A stretch of DNA of 64,000 bases, from positions 1 through 64,000 of the forward strand of contig CAUYLG010013674.1 in NCBI GenBank assembly GCA_963573385.1, read 5' to 3'. A model generated the notes under the pieces. It saw nothing but the letters and a program-made list of their open reading frames with translations. It was not told the origin of the DNA and searched no databases. Below are positions 1-14,681 of this stretch, in pieces; within the stretch, counting starts at the first letter, position 1; every line of letters starts with the position of its first letter. A program made the position numbers and the translations under genes. This DNA is from Cacajao melanocephalus. Taxonomy: Eukaryota; Chordata; Mammalia; Primates; Pitheciidae.

Positions 1-182
1 TTGTAACAAAACTGGTACAGCTATTTAAAAGGTTACATTATGTGCCTGTATAACAAGGATAAGGATAATACTTTTAAAAACCCCATTAGAGTGCAAGCTT
101 TCATTCCCTCCTATGTCTTTAAAAAAAAAAAAAAAAAAAAAACACCAACATGATTCTTCTGATTTGGTTTCCGTAATTATAA

Positions 183-311
183 AATGCTGCTCAGGAAGCT
201 GAGGTGGGAGGATCAGTTCAGCCCAGGAGGTTGAGGCTACAGTGTGCTATGATCATGCCACTGCACTCCTGCCTGGACTGCAGAGTAAGATGCTCCCATC
301 TCTTACAAAAA
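183..311 (+). mobile_element. Alu right arm
   Basis: Only the right monomer is present (GCTCAGGAAGCTGAGGTGGG to CCCATCTCTTAC). It is diverged, J-like or FRAM. Confidence 0.8.
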
Positions 312-947
312 AAGATTGGAGACGCCAGTCTGGCAAACTTGAAATGTAATGTTAAATTCATTTCAGCAAAATGACAAGAAACCTCAATAACCCACAAAAT
401 TCCTTGGTTAGAGCATAGAGTTCTTTAGCCTAAGGGACATAGGAAATCTGGGGAAACAAACCTAACAATTGTTAAAGGGCCTAATATTAAAGGGATAAGT
501 TTTTGTAGGTAGAGGCTGGAAAGCAGAGGGAGGAGGAAGAGTAGGGGAAGAAATATCATGGAAGAAAAGTTTAGAAAAGTAAGGAAATATCACAAATGAA
601 GGGAAGTTTGAAGTGGTGGCACTTGAGAAACAGAAAAAGGTTGAGCTAAGTCCTTTTTCTCTTTGTCTCAGATCACTCAGAGACAGTATTTTGGAGCAAG
701 GCAAATTCTGACTCTTAAATGCATTTGGATGCCTGAAGATACCAAGGTATATGTTCAATTTGAAGATACCAAGTAAGGTGTATGTCCAATTTAAACTGTT
801 TTCTGGCCTTGGCTTTCTAATTTATCTCTGATGAAAACAAACTTAAGAAGGTCAAAAGAACCCAATGAAGGCCACTATAATCTCAAATTATCTTTAGGAT
901 AATCAGTCCATCAAGATAAGAAGGAATATGATGAGACCATAATGTTT
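312..947. other. No recognised feature
   Basis: AT-rich unique DNA with a pyrimidine/purine-biased stretch near 500-700. A 98-codon frame on the minus strand has no domain and weak composition. Confidence 0.5.
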
Positions 948-1560
<613 letters not shown>

Positions 1561-1578
1561 ATCCCACTTCTGATACCA
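1561..1578 (-). other. ERVL-like primer binding site
   Basis: The minus strand reads TGGTATCAGAAGTGGGAT, the style of the tRNA-Leu-like primer site of ERVL elements. It begins four bases after the LTR. Confidence 0.5.
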
Positions 1579-1582
1579 GGTA

Positions 1583-2019
1583 TGTCAAAAGCAAGTAAAG
1601 CACAGAAACACATCTTTAAGCAAGACATCATATTTGGGAAAATATAAAAACAGAATTGCAATTCAGGATATACACACAAAACAGGAAAGTCTTTGGTATG
1701 TCCAAAGAGCAAACACAAGATTAAGGTTTTATTTGGAAAGAGAAATTCTGCATTAATCGCTTTGATAAAAAGCTTGCTGACATTAGCAAAGTTTCTCTCA
1801 AGATGCAAAGCTCTAACTAGTGAGTGACAGCAGTAGGTTAAAGTAGCCTTAGAGTCAAGGCAGGTGGTTTTAGCAGCTCCTAGGTAAAACTGGGCTTAAG
1901 TTTATACAAGGTCATTTTGGTGGCTGGGCTTGTGAGATAATCCCCGGAAAGCAGGTGCTTTGTACCATGAATGCTTTTCCCTCCTTGGCCCCTTGACTCC
2001 AGTTTAGCTGGGTATGACA
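1583..2019 (-). repeat. ERVL-type LTR
   Basis: A segment with TG and CA ends (TGTCATACC to TTTTGACA on the minus strand) lies directly before a Leu-like primer site. It contains an AATAAAA signal near 1,725. Family assignment (ERVL/MLT2-like) is from layout, not a search. Confidence 0.5.
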
Positions 2020-2029
2020 ATTAACCTCA

Positions 2030-2345
2030 ACTTGTATAATCAATTTTCATAAAAGCATGAAGGGTTTTTAGGGCAGTGAAACAATGGTGTATGATTCTAT
2101 AATGATAGACACAGACTGTATTTGTCAAAACCTATAGAATGTACACCACCAAGAATAAATCCTAATGTAAACTATGAATTTTGAGAGACAATGATATGTC
2201 AGTGTGGTTCATCAACTATTAACAGATGTACCACTCTGTTGATAGTGGGGGAGGTTGTGCATGTTGGGGGATAAAAGAGGGGGTTTTTGTGAACTCTATA
2301 CTTACTGCTCAATTTTGCTGTAAATCTTAAACTTTTTTTTAAAAA
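2030..2345 (+). mobile_element. Old L1M 3' end
   Basis: TCAGTGTGGTTCATCAACTA, GATGTACCACTCTG and CAATTTTGCTGTAAATC are the order of a mammalian L1M 3' UTR. Confidence 0.6.
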
Positions 2346-2354
2346 AGGAAGTAT

Positions 2355-2689
2355 TAATAAACAAACAACATGTATGAATCTCAAATGCATTATGCTTAGC
2401 AAAAGAAGCCAGACTGAAATGGTTACATATCAAATAATTCAGTTTATATGACATACTGGGAAAAGCAGAACCACGAGTAAGAAAACAGATCACTGTTGCT
2501 AAGACCTGAGGTTAATGAAAGGAATGATCAAAAAGGGGATGAGAGAATTGTTAAAACTTCTATATTTTGATTACTGATGGCTGTACGACGGAAGCACTTG
2601 TCAAAACTCATGAAACTGAACACCAAAAAAAAAGTTTTGAATTTTACTATATGTAAATTATACTCAGGGTGAAGGAACAGTCTTTAACA
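2355..2689 (+). mobile_element. Old L1M 3' end
   Basis: A second L1M tail, from the ORF2 end (CATTATGCTTAGCAAAAGAAG) to GTAAATTATACTCAGGGTGA. The younger L1 at 2,705 inserted directly next to it. Confidence 0.6.
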
Positions 2690-2704
2690 TTTCTGACGAT
2701 ATTC

Positions 2705-3125
2705 ATTTTTTAAAATATATATTTTATTGCGTTTTAGGTTTTGGGGTACAGGTGAAGAACATGCAAGATTGTTGCATAGGTATGTATATGGCAATGTGGT
2801 TTGCTGCATTCCTCCCCATCATCTATATCTGGCATTTCTCTCCCCATGTTATCCCTCCCCAACTCCCCACCCCCTGCTGTCCCTTCCCTAGTACCCCCCT
2901 CCGCCCCCGCCACAGACCCCAGGGTGTGATGCTCCCCTCCCTGTGTCCATGTGTTCTCATTGTTCAACACCCGCCTATGAGTGAGAATATGCAGTGTTTG
3001 ATTTTCGGTTCTTGTGTCAGTTTGCTGAGAATGATGGTTTCCAGGTTCATCCATGTCCCTACAAAGGACAGGAACTCATTGTTTTTTATGGCTGCATAGT
3101 ATTCTATGGTGTATATGTGCCACAT
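2705..3125 (-). mobile_element. 5'-truncated L1 (3' UTR) with target duplication
   Basis: An L1 3' end lies on the minus strand, with a short T-rich tail at 2,705. A perfect 15-bp duplication TTTCTGACGATATTC lies at 2,690-2,704 and 3,126-3,140. The body keeps the primate L1 3' UTR C/G-rich segment. It is much better preserved than the L1 pieces around it. Confidence 0.85.
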
Positions 3126-3375
3126 TTTCTGACGATATTCTTTTTGGCAAGTTAATATTTATGATGCTTGTGACTGTTCATTCTAAATGAAATTTTAAAG
3201 TTTATTTTTGACTTACAATAAAGCCTTTCTACTTTATAAATTAAAATTCTCCACACTTAACACTTTTTACCCTGAAATCTATTATATTTCATATGTTGCT
3301 TATGAACTTAGTTTTCTCACTTAATATTGCATATCTTCCAAATTAAGCAGCAAGTGGTTTCCCAATCCCAGAGTA

Positions 3376-3520
3376 CAGTCCTCAAAGTGTGAGACTAAAA
3401 GCATCTTCATCAACTGGGAAGTCGTTATAAATGCAAAATCTCAGGCTCCATCCCTGACCAACTGAATCACACTTAGTTTGGGATCTTCCAGGTGATTCTG
3501 AAACAGTTTAAGAATCACTA
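3376..3520 (+). mobile_element. MER5-type hAT element
   Basis: CAGTCCTCAAAGTGTG at the left, a TGCAAAATCTCAGGCTCC core and TTTAAGAATCACTA at the right follow MER5 order. No target duplication is clear. Confidence 0.6.
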
Positions 3521-3552
3521 TCTTTATCCTCTAACCAATTAAATCAGGTTCT

Positions 3553-3630
3553 CTGGGGATGAGATCCAGCCACTAGCATTATTTTAACTCCCTGGGGATG
3601 AGATCCAGCCACCGGCATTATTTTAACTCC
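3553..3630 (+). repeat. 39-bp tandem duplication
   Basis: Two adjacent 39-bp units (3,553-3,591 and 3,592-3,630) starting CTGGGGATGAGATCCAGCCA differ at only two positions. Confidence 0.95.
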
Positions 3631-4498
3631 TGAGATGATTCTAATGTGCAGTCACAGTTGATTTTGATTCAGTAAATCTTGGGTGGGCATCAGACATCAG
3701 GTTTTTAACAACTCCAATTGTTTCTCACGTCAACAGCCTAAAGTAAAAATTAAACAACATATTCCGTCACAAATACTGACTATCATCTTCTACTATAATG
3801 CAATGTACTTTTTCTCACTGGTAAACTTCATTTACTTCAACTCCCTGGAATTAGACACAATACAGGCATTTTGAAATCTGGAATCATCCAACTAAGAAAC
3901 AGAATATAAAGAGACTAAAACATCCTCAGTCTGATTACATTCCCAGGAAGTGTATCTTGTTTTAATAGAGAAATTACAAGATATATTTATAGAAATGGGA
4001 CTGCACTACAAATATTTCAATAAATAAACATCAAGTACATTTAGCAGACATCAGATGTCCAGAGTCATATTTTACTGTTTTATGAAATACACATTATAAC
4101 TACACAAAACACCATGATTAGCAAATGTTTAGCACCTGTAACAGAGGTCTTTTAATATTTGTTGAAGAAAAAAAAATGATAGTTAAGCCAGTTGTCAGTA
4201 CTTTCTATAAAAAACTCATCCCTCTTGAATTAATTGCTTTAAAGAAAAAAATAAAAAATAAAAAAACCTCATCCCAGCACTAATACTCTTTGTAAAACTT
4301 TAAAATTAACACAGAATTTTATTTGAAATTTCAAAATTTGACAGACACCACTTTTAAAAATCAGAATTTAAGGCTCCACTTTTAAACAGCTCTTTTTCCT
4401 GTTTCCCCTTTATTCTTGATTTACAATATTAAAAACAAAATATGTACAACAAAATATCTTTATATTTGTATCATCTGACAGTTTTACAAATCACTTTC
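3631..4498. other. No recognised feature
   Basis: Unique, AT-rich, with frequent A and T runs. No exon-like frame or known repeat seen. Confidence 0.5.
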
Positions 4499-4806
4499 GA
4501 CAGGATGTGGTGGCTTCACATCTGTAATTCCAATACTGTGGGAGGTGAAGCAGGGCAGACCACTTGAGGCCAGGAGTTCAAGACCAGCCTGGCCAAAATA
4601 GTGAAATTTCGTCTCTATTAAAAATACAAAAATTAGCCAGGTATACTGGCACACTCCTGTAGTCCCAGCTACCAGGAGGCCGAGGCAGGAGAATCACTTG
4701 AACCTGGGAGGCAGAGATTGCAGTGAGTTGAGATCACGCCACTGCACTCCAGGCTTGAGCAAAAAAACAAAGACTCCATCTCAAAAACAAAAACAACAAA
4801 AAACAC
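4499..4806 (+). mobile_element. Alu, full length
   Basis: Diverged start GACAGGATGTGGTGGC, full two-arm structure, CAAAAACAAAAA tail. Confidence 0.92.
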
Positions 4807-4962
4807 ACTTTCAATTCTCTCAGCCCCATTAAGAGGTGTCATCATCAATGTACAGAAAAGGACAATGTGACTAAAGGAATTATATAATTTGCCCCAAAAC
4901 TGACTAAAAAATGACAAAGCCAAGACTTAAACCTGTAATTCTCCTGCCTCTTGATGCTAACT

Positions 4963-5249
4963 TTTTTTTTTTTTTTTTTTTGAGACGGAGTCTCACTCTG
5001 TCGCCGAGGTTGGAGTGTAGTGGTGCAATCTCGGCTCACTGCAGGTTCAAGCAATTCTCCTGCCTCAGTCTACTGAGTAGCCGGGACTACAAGTGTGCAC
5101 CAACACACCCAGCTAATTTTTGTACTTTTAGTAGAGATGGGGTTTAGCCATATTGCCCAGGCTGCTCTTCAACTACTGGCCTCATGTAATCCACCTGCCT
5201 CAACCTCCCAAAGTGCTAGGATTACTGGCATGAGCCACCGGCCCGGCCC
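4963..5249 (-). mobile_element. Alu, near full length
   Basis: T18 tail at the left, GGCCCGGCC head at the right. It faces the Alu 157 bp away, so an RNA hairpin could form. Confidence 0.92.
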
Positions 5250-5803
5250 TGAAGCTAACTTTTGAGATCAAAACCTAAAGACTAGTGACTGACCTCTCAC
5301 CTTAAGACCTACGGGTTCCTGGAACAATAGGTGTTAAATAATTCTTAGTGAAATCCTTACTGCCCTTTCCGAAGGTACAGTTTTATCTTCATATTTGTTT
5401 CCTATCATAACATAAATGAGTTTGTAAAAAACACACCTTCCTGTTTTCCTGTTATTTTAACCTATATAAAGTATGGGAAATCATTGCTTCAAGACTGTAG
5501 AGTTTCCTATAAAACTGGGGTTCCTTTTTTTCAAAATCTGTTTTGCAGGATTATTTGAGAAGCTGTGAGAATAACAAATACTAGCAGACATACAGAATCT
5601 TAGGCAAAAATTTTTATTGCTGAGCTTCTGTATCTAACAATACAACTACACTTGCTTTATAATGAAGAATCAAGAAATTGTTCCCTATTTTGCTCACATT
5701 AAACATATGAACAGGACTGAGCTACAAGAGTCTTCACAGCCTTAAATTTGTTAACCAGTGGTCTTAACTGAGAGATCAATGCATCTTCTGCTCCTGTTAA
5801 GAA
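5250..5803. other. No recognised feature
   Basis: Unique DNA between two Alus. No coding sign. Confidence 0.5.
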
Positions 5804-6105
5804 TGGCCAAGTGCAGTGGCTCACATCTGTAATCCCAGCACTTTGCAGACCAAGGTGGGTAGATCACTAGGGGCCAGGATTCAAGACCAGCCTGGCCAAC
5901 ATGGTAAAAACCCATCTCTACTTAAAAAATACCAAAAATTAGCCAGCCATAGTGGCACATGCCTGTAGTCCCATCTATTCAGGATGCTCAGAGACAAGAA
6001 TCACTTGAACCTAGCAAGTAGAGGTTGCAGTGAGCCAAGGTCACAATACCACACTCCAGCCTTCGTGACAAAGTAAGACTCTGTCTCAAAAAAAAAAAAA
6101 AAAAA
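5804..6105 (+). mobile_element. Alu, full length
   Basis: GGCCAAGTGCAGTGGC head to an A18 tail that abuts an L1 ORF2 fragment. Confidence 0.93.
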
Positions 6106-6106
6106 G

Positions 6107-7491
6107 AAGCATGGTATTGGTATGAAAATATGCACACAGACCAATGGAACAAAACAGAGAGCCCAGAAATAAAGTCAAATATTTACAGCCAACTGATCTT
6201 CAACACAGCTTACAAAAACATAAATTAGGGAAACGACATCTTACTCTATAAACGATGCTGGGAAAACAGGCAAGCCACAGGTAGAAGAATGAAACTGTAT
6301 CCCCATCTCTCGCCTTATACAAAAATTACCTAAAGATACATCGAAGAATTAGAAATCTAACATCTGAAACCATAAAAATTCTAGAATATCAGAAAAACTC
6401 TTCTAGACATTGGCTTAGGCAAAGAATACATGGCTAAACTCTCAAAAGCAAATGCAACAAAAACAAAAACAAATAGATGGGACCTAATTAAACTAAAAAG
6501 TTTCTGCACAGCAAAAGAAATAATCAGCAAACAGACAACCCACAGAATGGGAGAAAATATTCAATTCACAAACTCTGCATCTGACAAAGGACTAGTATAT
6601 AGAATCTATAAGGAAGTCGATTTGGCAAGAAAAAATCCCATCAAAAAGTGTGCAAAAGACATGAATAGACATTTCTCAAAAGAAGATACACAGCTAACAA
6701 GCATGAAAAGATTCTCAACATCATTAATCATCATGGAAATGCAAATTAAAACCACAATGAGATACCACCTTACTCCTGCAAGAATAGTCATAATTAAAAA
6801 GTCAACAACAACAACAACAAAAAAAACAATAGAGGGGCACGGAGGTGGTGAAAGGGAATACTTTTACACTGCTAATGGGAATGTAAACTAGTACAACCAC
6901 TACAGAAAATGGTATAGAGATTACTTAGAGAACTAAAAGTACAACTACCATTTGATCCATCAATCCCACTACTGGATATCTAAGCAAAGGAAAAGTCATT
7001 ATATGAAAAAGACACACGCAATAGCAGCACAATTTACAACTGCAAAGATATGCAACCAACCTAAGCGCCCATCAACCAGTGAGTGGATAATGAAATAAAA
7101 ATGTAGTATACATACACCATAAAATATTACTCAGCCACAAAAAGGAATGAAATAATGTCTTTCACAGCAACTTGGATGGAGGTGGAGGCCATTATTCTAA
7201 GTGAAGTAACTCAGGAATGGAAAACCAAATATTGTTATGGTCTCACTTGTAAGTGGGAGCTAAGCTATGAAGACACAAAGGCATAACAATGATATAATGA
7301 ACTTTGGGGACTTGGGCAGCGGGGACAGGTTTGGAGGGGTGTGAGGGTTAAAAGACTACATAACGAGTACAGCGTACACTGCTTGGGTGACAGGTACACT
7401 AAAATCTCAGAAATCACCACTAAAGAATTTAATCTATGTAACCAAAAATCACCTGTACCCCAAAAAATACTGAAGTTTAAAAAAAAAAATG
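6107..7491 (+). mobile_element. L1 ORF2 carboxy end and 3' UTR
   Basis: The sequence starts in L1 ORF2 (GCATGGTATTGGTATGAAAA), passes the ORF2 C terminus, including a 153-codon frame at 6,430-6,891, and ends with the L1 3' UTR and an A tail. Many stops and frameshifts break ORF2. It directly follows an Alu tail at its left edge. Confidence 0.88.
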
Positions 7492-7636
7492 ATTTCCTTT
7501 AACGTCTCAATAGCCTACTTAATTTTATAGCAAGAAAATGTCTTTGCTGAAACCGTTGCTTTATTCAATTACGTAAGAAGTTCTGGTCGTTTATCCACAC
7601 CATCAAACATTATTCCTATTGCTAGAATCTTTCTTT

Positions 7637-7812
7637 TCTTTCTTTCTTTTTTTTTTTTTAAGACAGGGCCTTGCTCTATTACCCACCCTGGAATGCAGTG
7701 GTACAATCACAGATCACTGCAACCTCTGCCTCCTGAGCTCAGGTGACCCTCCCACCTCAGACTTGCAAGTAGTTCAGACTATAGGCAAGCACCACCACGT
7801 TTGGCAAATTTT
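7637..7812 (-). mobile_element. Alu, truncated
   Basis: Tail-side half only. The body stops at ACCACGTTTGGC before an AT-rich unique stretch. Confidence 0.85.
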
Positions 7813-7976
7813 TCTCATATATATATTATAAATATGTAAACTAAACTTATAGGTAAGAGGAAGAACAGAGGGCTGTGAATGGTAATAGGCATAGCATTTT
7901 AAGCATACGTTCATGTGATACGGCTACTTGGGAGGGTCCTTAGTTTAGTTTAAAATATCCAAAATTGCCTATTGTT

Positions 7977-8044
7977 GAAGAGAAACCACTTATCCTTCCC
8001 TTTCTCCACTGAAGAGAAACCATTTATTCTTCCCTTTTCTACAC
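7977..8044 (+). repeat. 34-bp tandem duplication, diverged
   Basis: Two units starting GAAGAGAAACCA at 7,977 and 8,011 share most bases in otherwise unique DNA. Confidence 0.85.
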
Positions 8045-8229
8045 GCCTACAATGTGACAGCCCTTCTAGTTCCTAATTTTTGTATACCTTCAAAATTGTT
8101 CCTTCTTCTCATCTAGGATGCTTTGCCTAGAATTTGTTGTTTATAAAAAATTATTTCTGGATGCTCATGCTATCCTCTATTCCTAATTTTGAGCAATAAA
8201 GAACTAAGAAAGACTTGAAGATAAAGGAT

Positions 8230-8330
8230 CACTAAACTGAGTTTCGAATCTTAGTCTGGTGAATAACGAGAAGTATTTAGCCTTTCAAACTCATTCAATT
8301 TTCTCATCTGTTAAATATATACTATTTACT
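8230..8330 (+). repeat. MIR fragment
   Basis: AATCTTAGTCTGGTGAATAA to TTTTCTCATCTGTTAAAT is the core-to-3' part of MIR, cut by an Alu. Confidence 0.45.
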
Positions 8331-8337
8331 TATTTAT

Positions 8338-8612
8338 TCCCGAGATGGGGTTTCACTCCTTGCCTAGGCTGGAGTACAATGGCGTGATCTCGGCTCACTA
8401 CAACCTCCACCTCCCAGGTTCAAGCGACTATCCTGCCTCAGTCTACTGAGTAGCTGGGATTACAGGTGCCTGCCACGACGACCGGCTAATTTTTCGTATT
8501 CTTAGTAGAGACGGGGTTTCGCCATGTTGGCCATGCTGGTCTTGAACTCCTGATCTCACGTGACGCACCTATCTTGGCCTCCCAAAGTGCCAGGATTACA
8601 CTGCGCTCAGCC
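8338..8612 (-). mobile_element. Alu
   Basis: Begins CCCGAGATGGGGTTTCACTC with a TATTTATT-modified tail. Ends at the head TGCGCTCAGCC. Confidence 0.92.
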
Positions 8613-8759
8613 TCAGAACTAAATCATTTCACAAGTCCCTTCCAGTTACAGAAAATATGAATCAATGATTCTGTTCATTTATAATGGGATTACTAGCAGA
8701 AATTAACACATGGTCTCTCAAGAACAACTCAAAAAAAACATAAACGTGTGCTATCCAAT

Positions 8760-9085
<326 letters not shown>

Positions 9086-9439
9086 TGACAATCCCTACCT
9101 TGAGTTAGTGCATCTTCAGAAAACTTTAAATATTGTCCTTATTTTTTAATATCCAATTTATCAGGAAAAAACATTATATTAAAATATTCTATTTTTATAA
9201 AAACTGAATTTCATATTTGAACTTTTTGCTTCCTAATTAAAACTTAACCTCTAACTGACACAAAACCACCACCATTCTCATCCTTGTCTGTGTGAGTGTG
9301 TGTGTATAAAATCATAACAGGAAAACAGTTTCTACAGAATAAAGTACTGTTAACCTTACCTTTTCAGATAAATCCTAGAAGTCACTGTATCCTATAATAA
9401 AAAAGCTGCGCAGTAACATAAAAAGAGAGAAAGATCTAA

Positions 9440-9600
9440 ACTTGCTTCCTACCTCTGTCACTTAACAGCCGGTATGCCCCCTGGATGTAAATATATTGAA
9501 TCTTTCTGAGCATCTATTTTCTGAACTAAAAAAATAAAGACAAGACCTATCTTATAGGATTTCTCTGAGAATTAAAATATATCCTCTAACAAATCTTTCA
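9440..9600 (+). repeat. MIR fragment
   Basis: CCTCTGTCACTTAACAGCC and the following TCTTATAGGATTTCTCTGAG give MIR order. Confidence 0.5.
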
Positions 9601-9866
9601 GTAACCCTGGAATACAGCAATCACTCAATAAAAGGCAGTTAATGCTTCTGAGACAATCATTTTACAAACTGCTTCATTACAGTCACTGAAATTTCAAATG
9701 AAAACCATTAATTATCATAAAATTATCAAGAGCTTCAACAGAATACAGACTAGAAAAAAAATTATCAAGAGCTACTTCTACTTCTTTGCCCCCACAGTTT
9801 TACTGTACAAGATAAATTAGATTTTAACTACTAAGTCAAACTTAATCTTAGTTATTCTTTTACTCT

Positions 9867-10453
<587 letters not shown>

Positions 10454-10520
10454 CCATCTAATTTTTAAGTAAAAATCACTACTTATAAAATTATTTCCAA
10501 CAAATATTGGTCAATATTAA

Positions 10521-10821
<301 letters not shown>

Positions 10822-11536
10822 TAACTTCAATTATCCAGGTTCATTCAGATTTTAAACTAGGAAACGGAATACAATGTCAATATATAAAAGTAAAGGCTGA
10901 GGTGACATCATGGAAGATGGACAAGTAAGAAGCTACAAGAAAAAGTCCTTCCAATGAAACAATTATAAAGCTAGAAATAACTATTAGAAATCAACTATTC
11001 CAGAACTCTAGAGTCTAGTCAAACACTTACAGTGTCCATGAGTGGGATGGATGAAGAAAGTCACTGGTTAACATTGATTTATTTCTATATTTCATGAAGT
11101 AGCTACCATCCCCCATTCATCAGCTAGGAGGCAAGCACTTGTGAGAACAGCCCATCTTTCTGATTCAGCTTGATGGTGTCAGGGTAGACAATAAGTACCT
11201 TGTCCAAAAATTGGGGTTGTGTGTTTTCATCTGCCTACTGGATCACTAAGGGATCTGCATGGAGGCTAACCACTGTTTCAACCCCATTGAGCTAAAGCGA
11301 TTTCTTGAGTGGCACTGCTCAATAAATAAAAAACACAGAAAAAAAATAAATTTTTTTTTTCTTTTCTGGATTCTGACACTCAAGAACCTGACAGGTCACT
11401 ACCTGACCACTAAGATAATGGGGAACACAGGCTTCAGTGACCACACACAAATAGCAAAGTGGCAAGAGTTCTTCCTTATCAGCAATCACTTCAAATGTAA
11501 ACAGCTTAAAATTGACTATGAAAAAACATAGATTGG

Positions 11537-11980
<444 letters not shown>

Positions 11981-12410
11981 TAATCTGCCCTTAAACAAGC
12001 AATGGGTCAAAGAATAAATCACAAGAGACATAGAAAATAATGTGAGACTAATGAAAATGAAAATACAATCTTCCAAACCCATGAGATTCAGCAAAAGCAG
12101 TGTTCAAAGGTAAATACATAGATGTAAACACCTAAATTAAAAAAGAAGAGAGATCTCAAATCAAAAACCTAACTTCACACTTAAGATATTAGGGAAGAAA
12201 TGAAAAAAAAAAAAAGATATTAGGGAAAAAAACAGTAAATTAAACCTAAAGGCCTTTTTTAAAAGAGCAAATATAGACCAGAGATAAAATGGAATAATTA
12301 AACCAAAATTTGGTTCTTTAAAACATCAACAAAATTAACAAACCTTCAGATAAACTAAGAAAAAAAAATGGAGAAGATACAAATAACTAAGATCAGAAAT
12401 GAAAGTGGGG

Positions 12411-12655
12411 CAAGGCATGGTTGCTCATACCTGTAATTCAGCTCTTTGGAAGGCCAAGTCGACAGAATCGCTTTGAGGCCAGGAGTAAGAGACCAGCCTG
12501 GGTAACTTATGAGACACCATCTCTACCAAAGAAAAATTAGCCCAAGAGTTCAATGTTGCAGTGGGCTATGATTGCATGACTGCATTGCAGCCTGTGCAAC
12601 AGAATGAGGCCCTATGAACTGGGTCAGAGTTCTCTAAAAAATAACAAAGAAACAA
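12411..12655 (+). mobile_element. Old Alu with deletion
   Basis: Highly diverged J-like copy. Part of the right arm is missing after GAAAAATTAGC. Confidence 0.85.
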
Positions 12656-12758
12656 AAGTGGGGCCATTACTACCAATCTTACAGAAAATTAAAGATTTTA
12701 AGAGAATACTATGAACTCATATACCATCAAAGTAGATCATCTGAAGAAAATCATATGC

Positions 12759-13073
<315 letters not shown>

Positions 13074-13430
13074 TCAAATTTGATCATCTAAAGGAAAATT
13101 TCCTAGAAACAGAAATCACAAAAAACTAACTTAAGAGAATCTCAACAGACCTAAAAGAAAAGAACAAACTGGTAATGAAAAACCTCTTAACAAAGCAAAG
13201 TCCACAGTCAGATGGCTTCACTGGTAAATTCTATGAAACATTAAAAAATAATTAATACCAATCCTACTCAAATTCTTCCAAAAATTAAGCAGTAGTACCT
13301 TCTAACACTTTCTACAATGGCAGCATTAAGCTGATATAAAAGTCAGACAAAGAAACCACAAGAAAAATATACATCAATATCCCTTATGAATACAAAAGCA
13401 AAAACCCTCAATAAAATATACGAAACCAAG

Positions 13431-13732
13431 GCCAGGCACAGTGGCTCACACTTAGAATCACAGCACTTTGGGATGTCGAGGTGGGTGGATCGCTTATGTT
13501 CAGGAGTTTCAAAGCAGCTGGGGCAACATGACAAAACCGTGTCTCTACCCAAAAAAAAAAAAAGAAAAAAGAAAAATCAGCTGGGCACAGTGGTGCGTAC
13601 CTGTGGTCCTAGATAACTTGGGAAGAGGCGGAGGTGGGAGGATGGTTTGAGCCTGGGAGATGGACATCACAGTGAGCTGAGGCTGTGCCACTGGACTCAA
13701 GCATGGGTGACAGAGTGAGACCCTATCTAAAA
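13431..13732 (+). mobile_element. Alu, full length, diverged
   Basis: Middle A-rich linker is CCC followed by A13 and GAAAAAAG. The tail became a TA microsatellite. Confidence 0.92.
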
Positions 13733-13779
13733 TATATATATACACACATATATGTATTTATATATACACATATATATAA
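13731..13779 (+). repeat. (TA)n-rich microsatellite
   Basis: ATATATATACACACATATATG-like alternation grew from the A tail of the Alu ending at 13,732. Confidence 0.9.
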
Positions 13780-13922
13780 GCAAACCAAATACACCAACAC
13801 ATTAAAAAGATTATACACCATGAACAAGTGAGATTTAGCCCAAGAATAAAGGATGGTTTATCATAAGAAAATCAATGTAATACATGATATTAACAGAACA
13901 AAGGAAAAATACCACATGATCA

Positions 13923-13946
13923 TCACACACACACACACACACACAA
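13923..13946 (+). repeat. (CA)n microsatellite
   Basis: About eleven CA units inside the L1 ORF2 sequence, next to the MaLR LTR. Confidence 0.9.
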
Positions 13947-13968
13947 CATTTAACAAAGTTCAACATAA

Positions 13969-14331
13969 GATATGGTTTGGCTGTGTCCTCACCCAGATTT
14001 CATCTTGAATTGTAGCTCCCATAATTCCCACGTATTGTGGGAGGGAGAGGTGGGAAGCAACTGAATCATAGGGGCAGGTCTTTCCTGTGCTGTTCTCCTG
14101 ATAATGAATGTAAGTCTCATGAGAGCTGATGGTTTTATAAAGAAGAGCTCCCTTGCACACGTTCTCTTTGCCTGCTGCCATGTAAGATGTGACTTTACTC
14201 CTCCTTCACCTTCTGTCATGATTGTGAAGCCTCTCCAGCCACGGAATTGTGAGTTAATTAAGCTTCTTTCCTTTATAAATTACCCAGTCTCACGTATGTC
14301 TTTATTAGCAGTGTGAGAATGAACAGAACAT
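13969..14331 (+). repeat. MaLR (MST-type) solo LTR
   Basis: It has the same layout as the LTR at 62.6 kb (TATGGTTTGGCTGTGTCC start, GCCATGTAAGATG centre, CCAGTCTCACGTATG tail). It is embedded in an older plus-strand L1, with L1 ORF2 sequence on both sides. Confidence 0.82.
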
Positions 14332-14358
14332 ACTATCATGCTAAAAAAACAAACAAAT

Positions 14359-14681
14359 GGCCAGGCACAATGGCTCATGCTTATAATCCCAGCACATGGG
14401 GGAGGCCAAGGTGGGAGGATCACTTGAGCCCAGGAGTTCAAGAAAGGCCTGGGCAAGGCAGCAAGACCATGTCTCTACAAAAAAAAAAAAAAAAATTTTT
14501 TTTTAAATTAGCCAGGGATGGTTGTGCATGCTTGTGGTCCCAGTTACTCCAGAAGCTGAGGAGGGAGGATCACTTGGGCATAAAAGGTCAAGGCTGCAGT
14601 GAGCCATGATCATGCTACTGCACTCCAGCCTGGACGACAGAGTGAGACTCACAGTCTCAGAAATAAACAAACAAAAAAACT
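14359..14681 (+). mobile_element. Alu, full length
   Basis: Long linker (A15 then T8). Inserted beside the MaLR LTR at 14,331. Confidence 0.92.

Noticed and set aside
6430..6891. 153-codon frame
   Set aside because: It is the decayed carboxy end of L1 ORF2, not a host gene.
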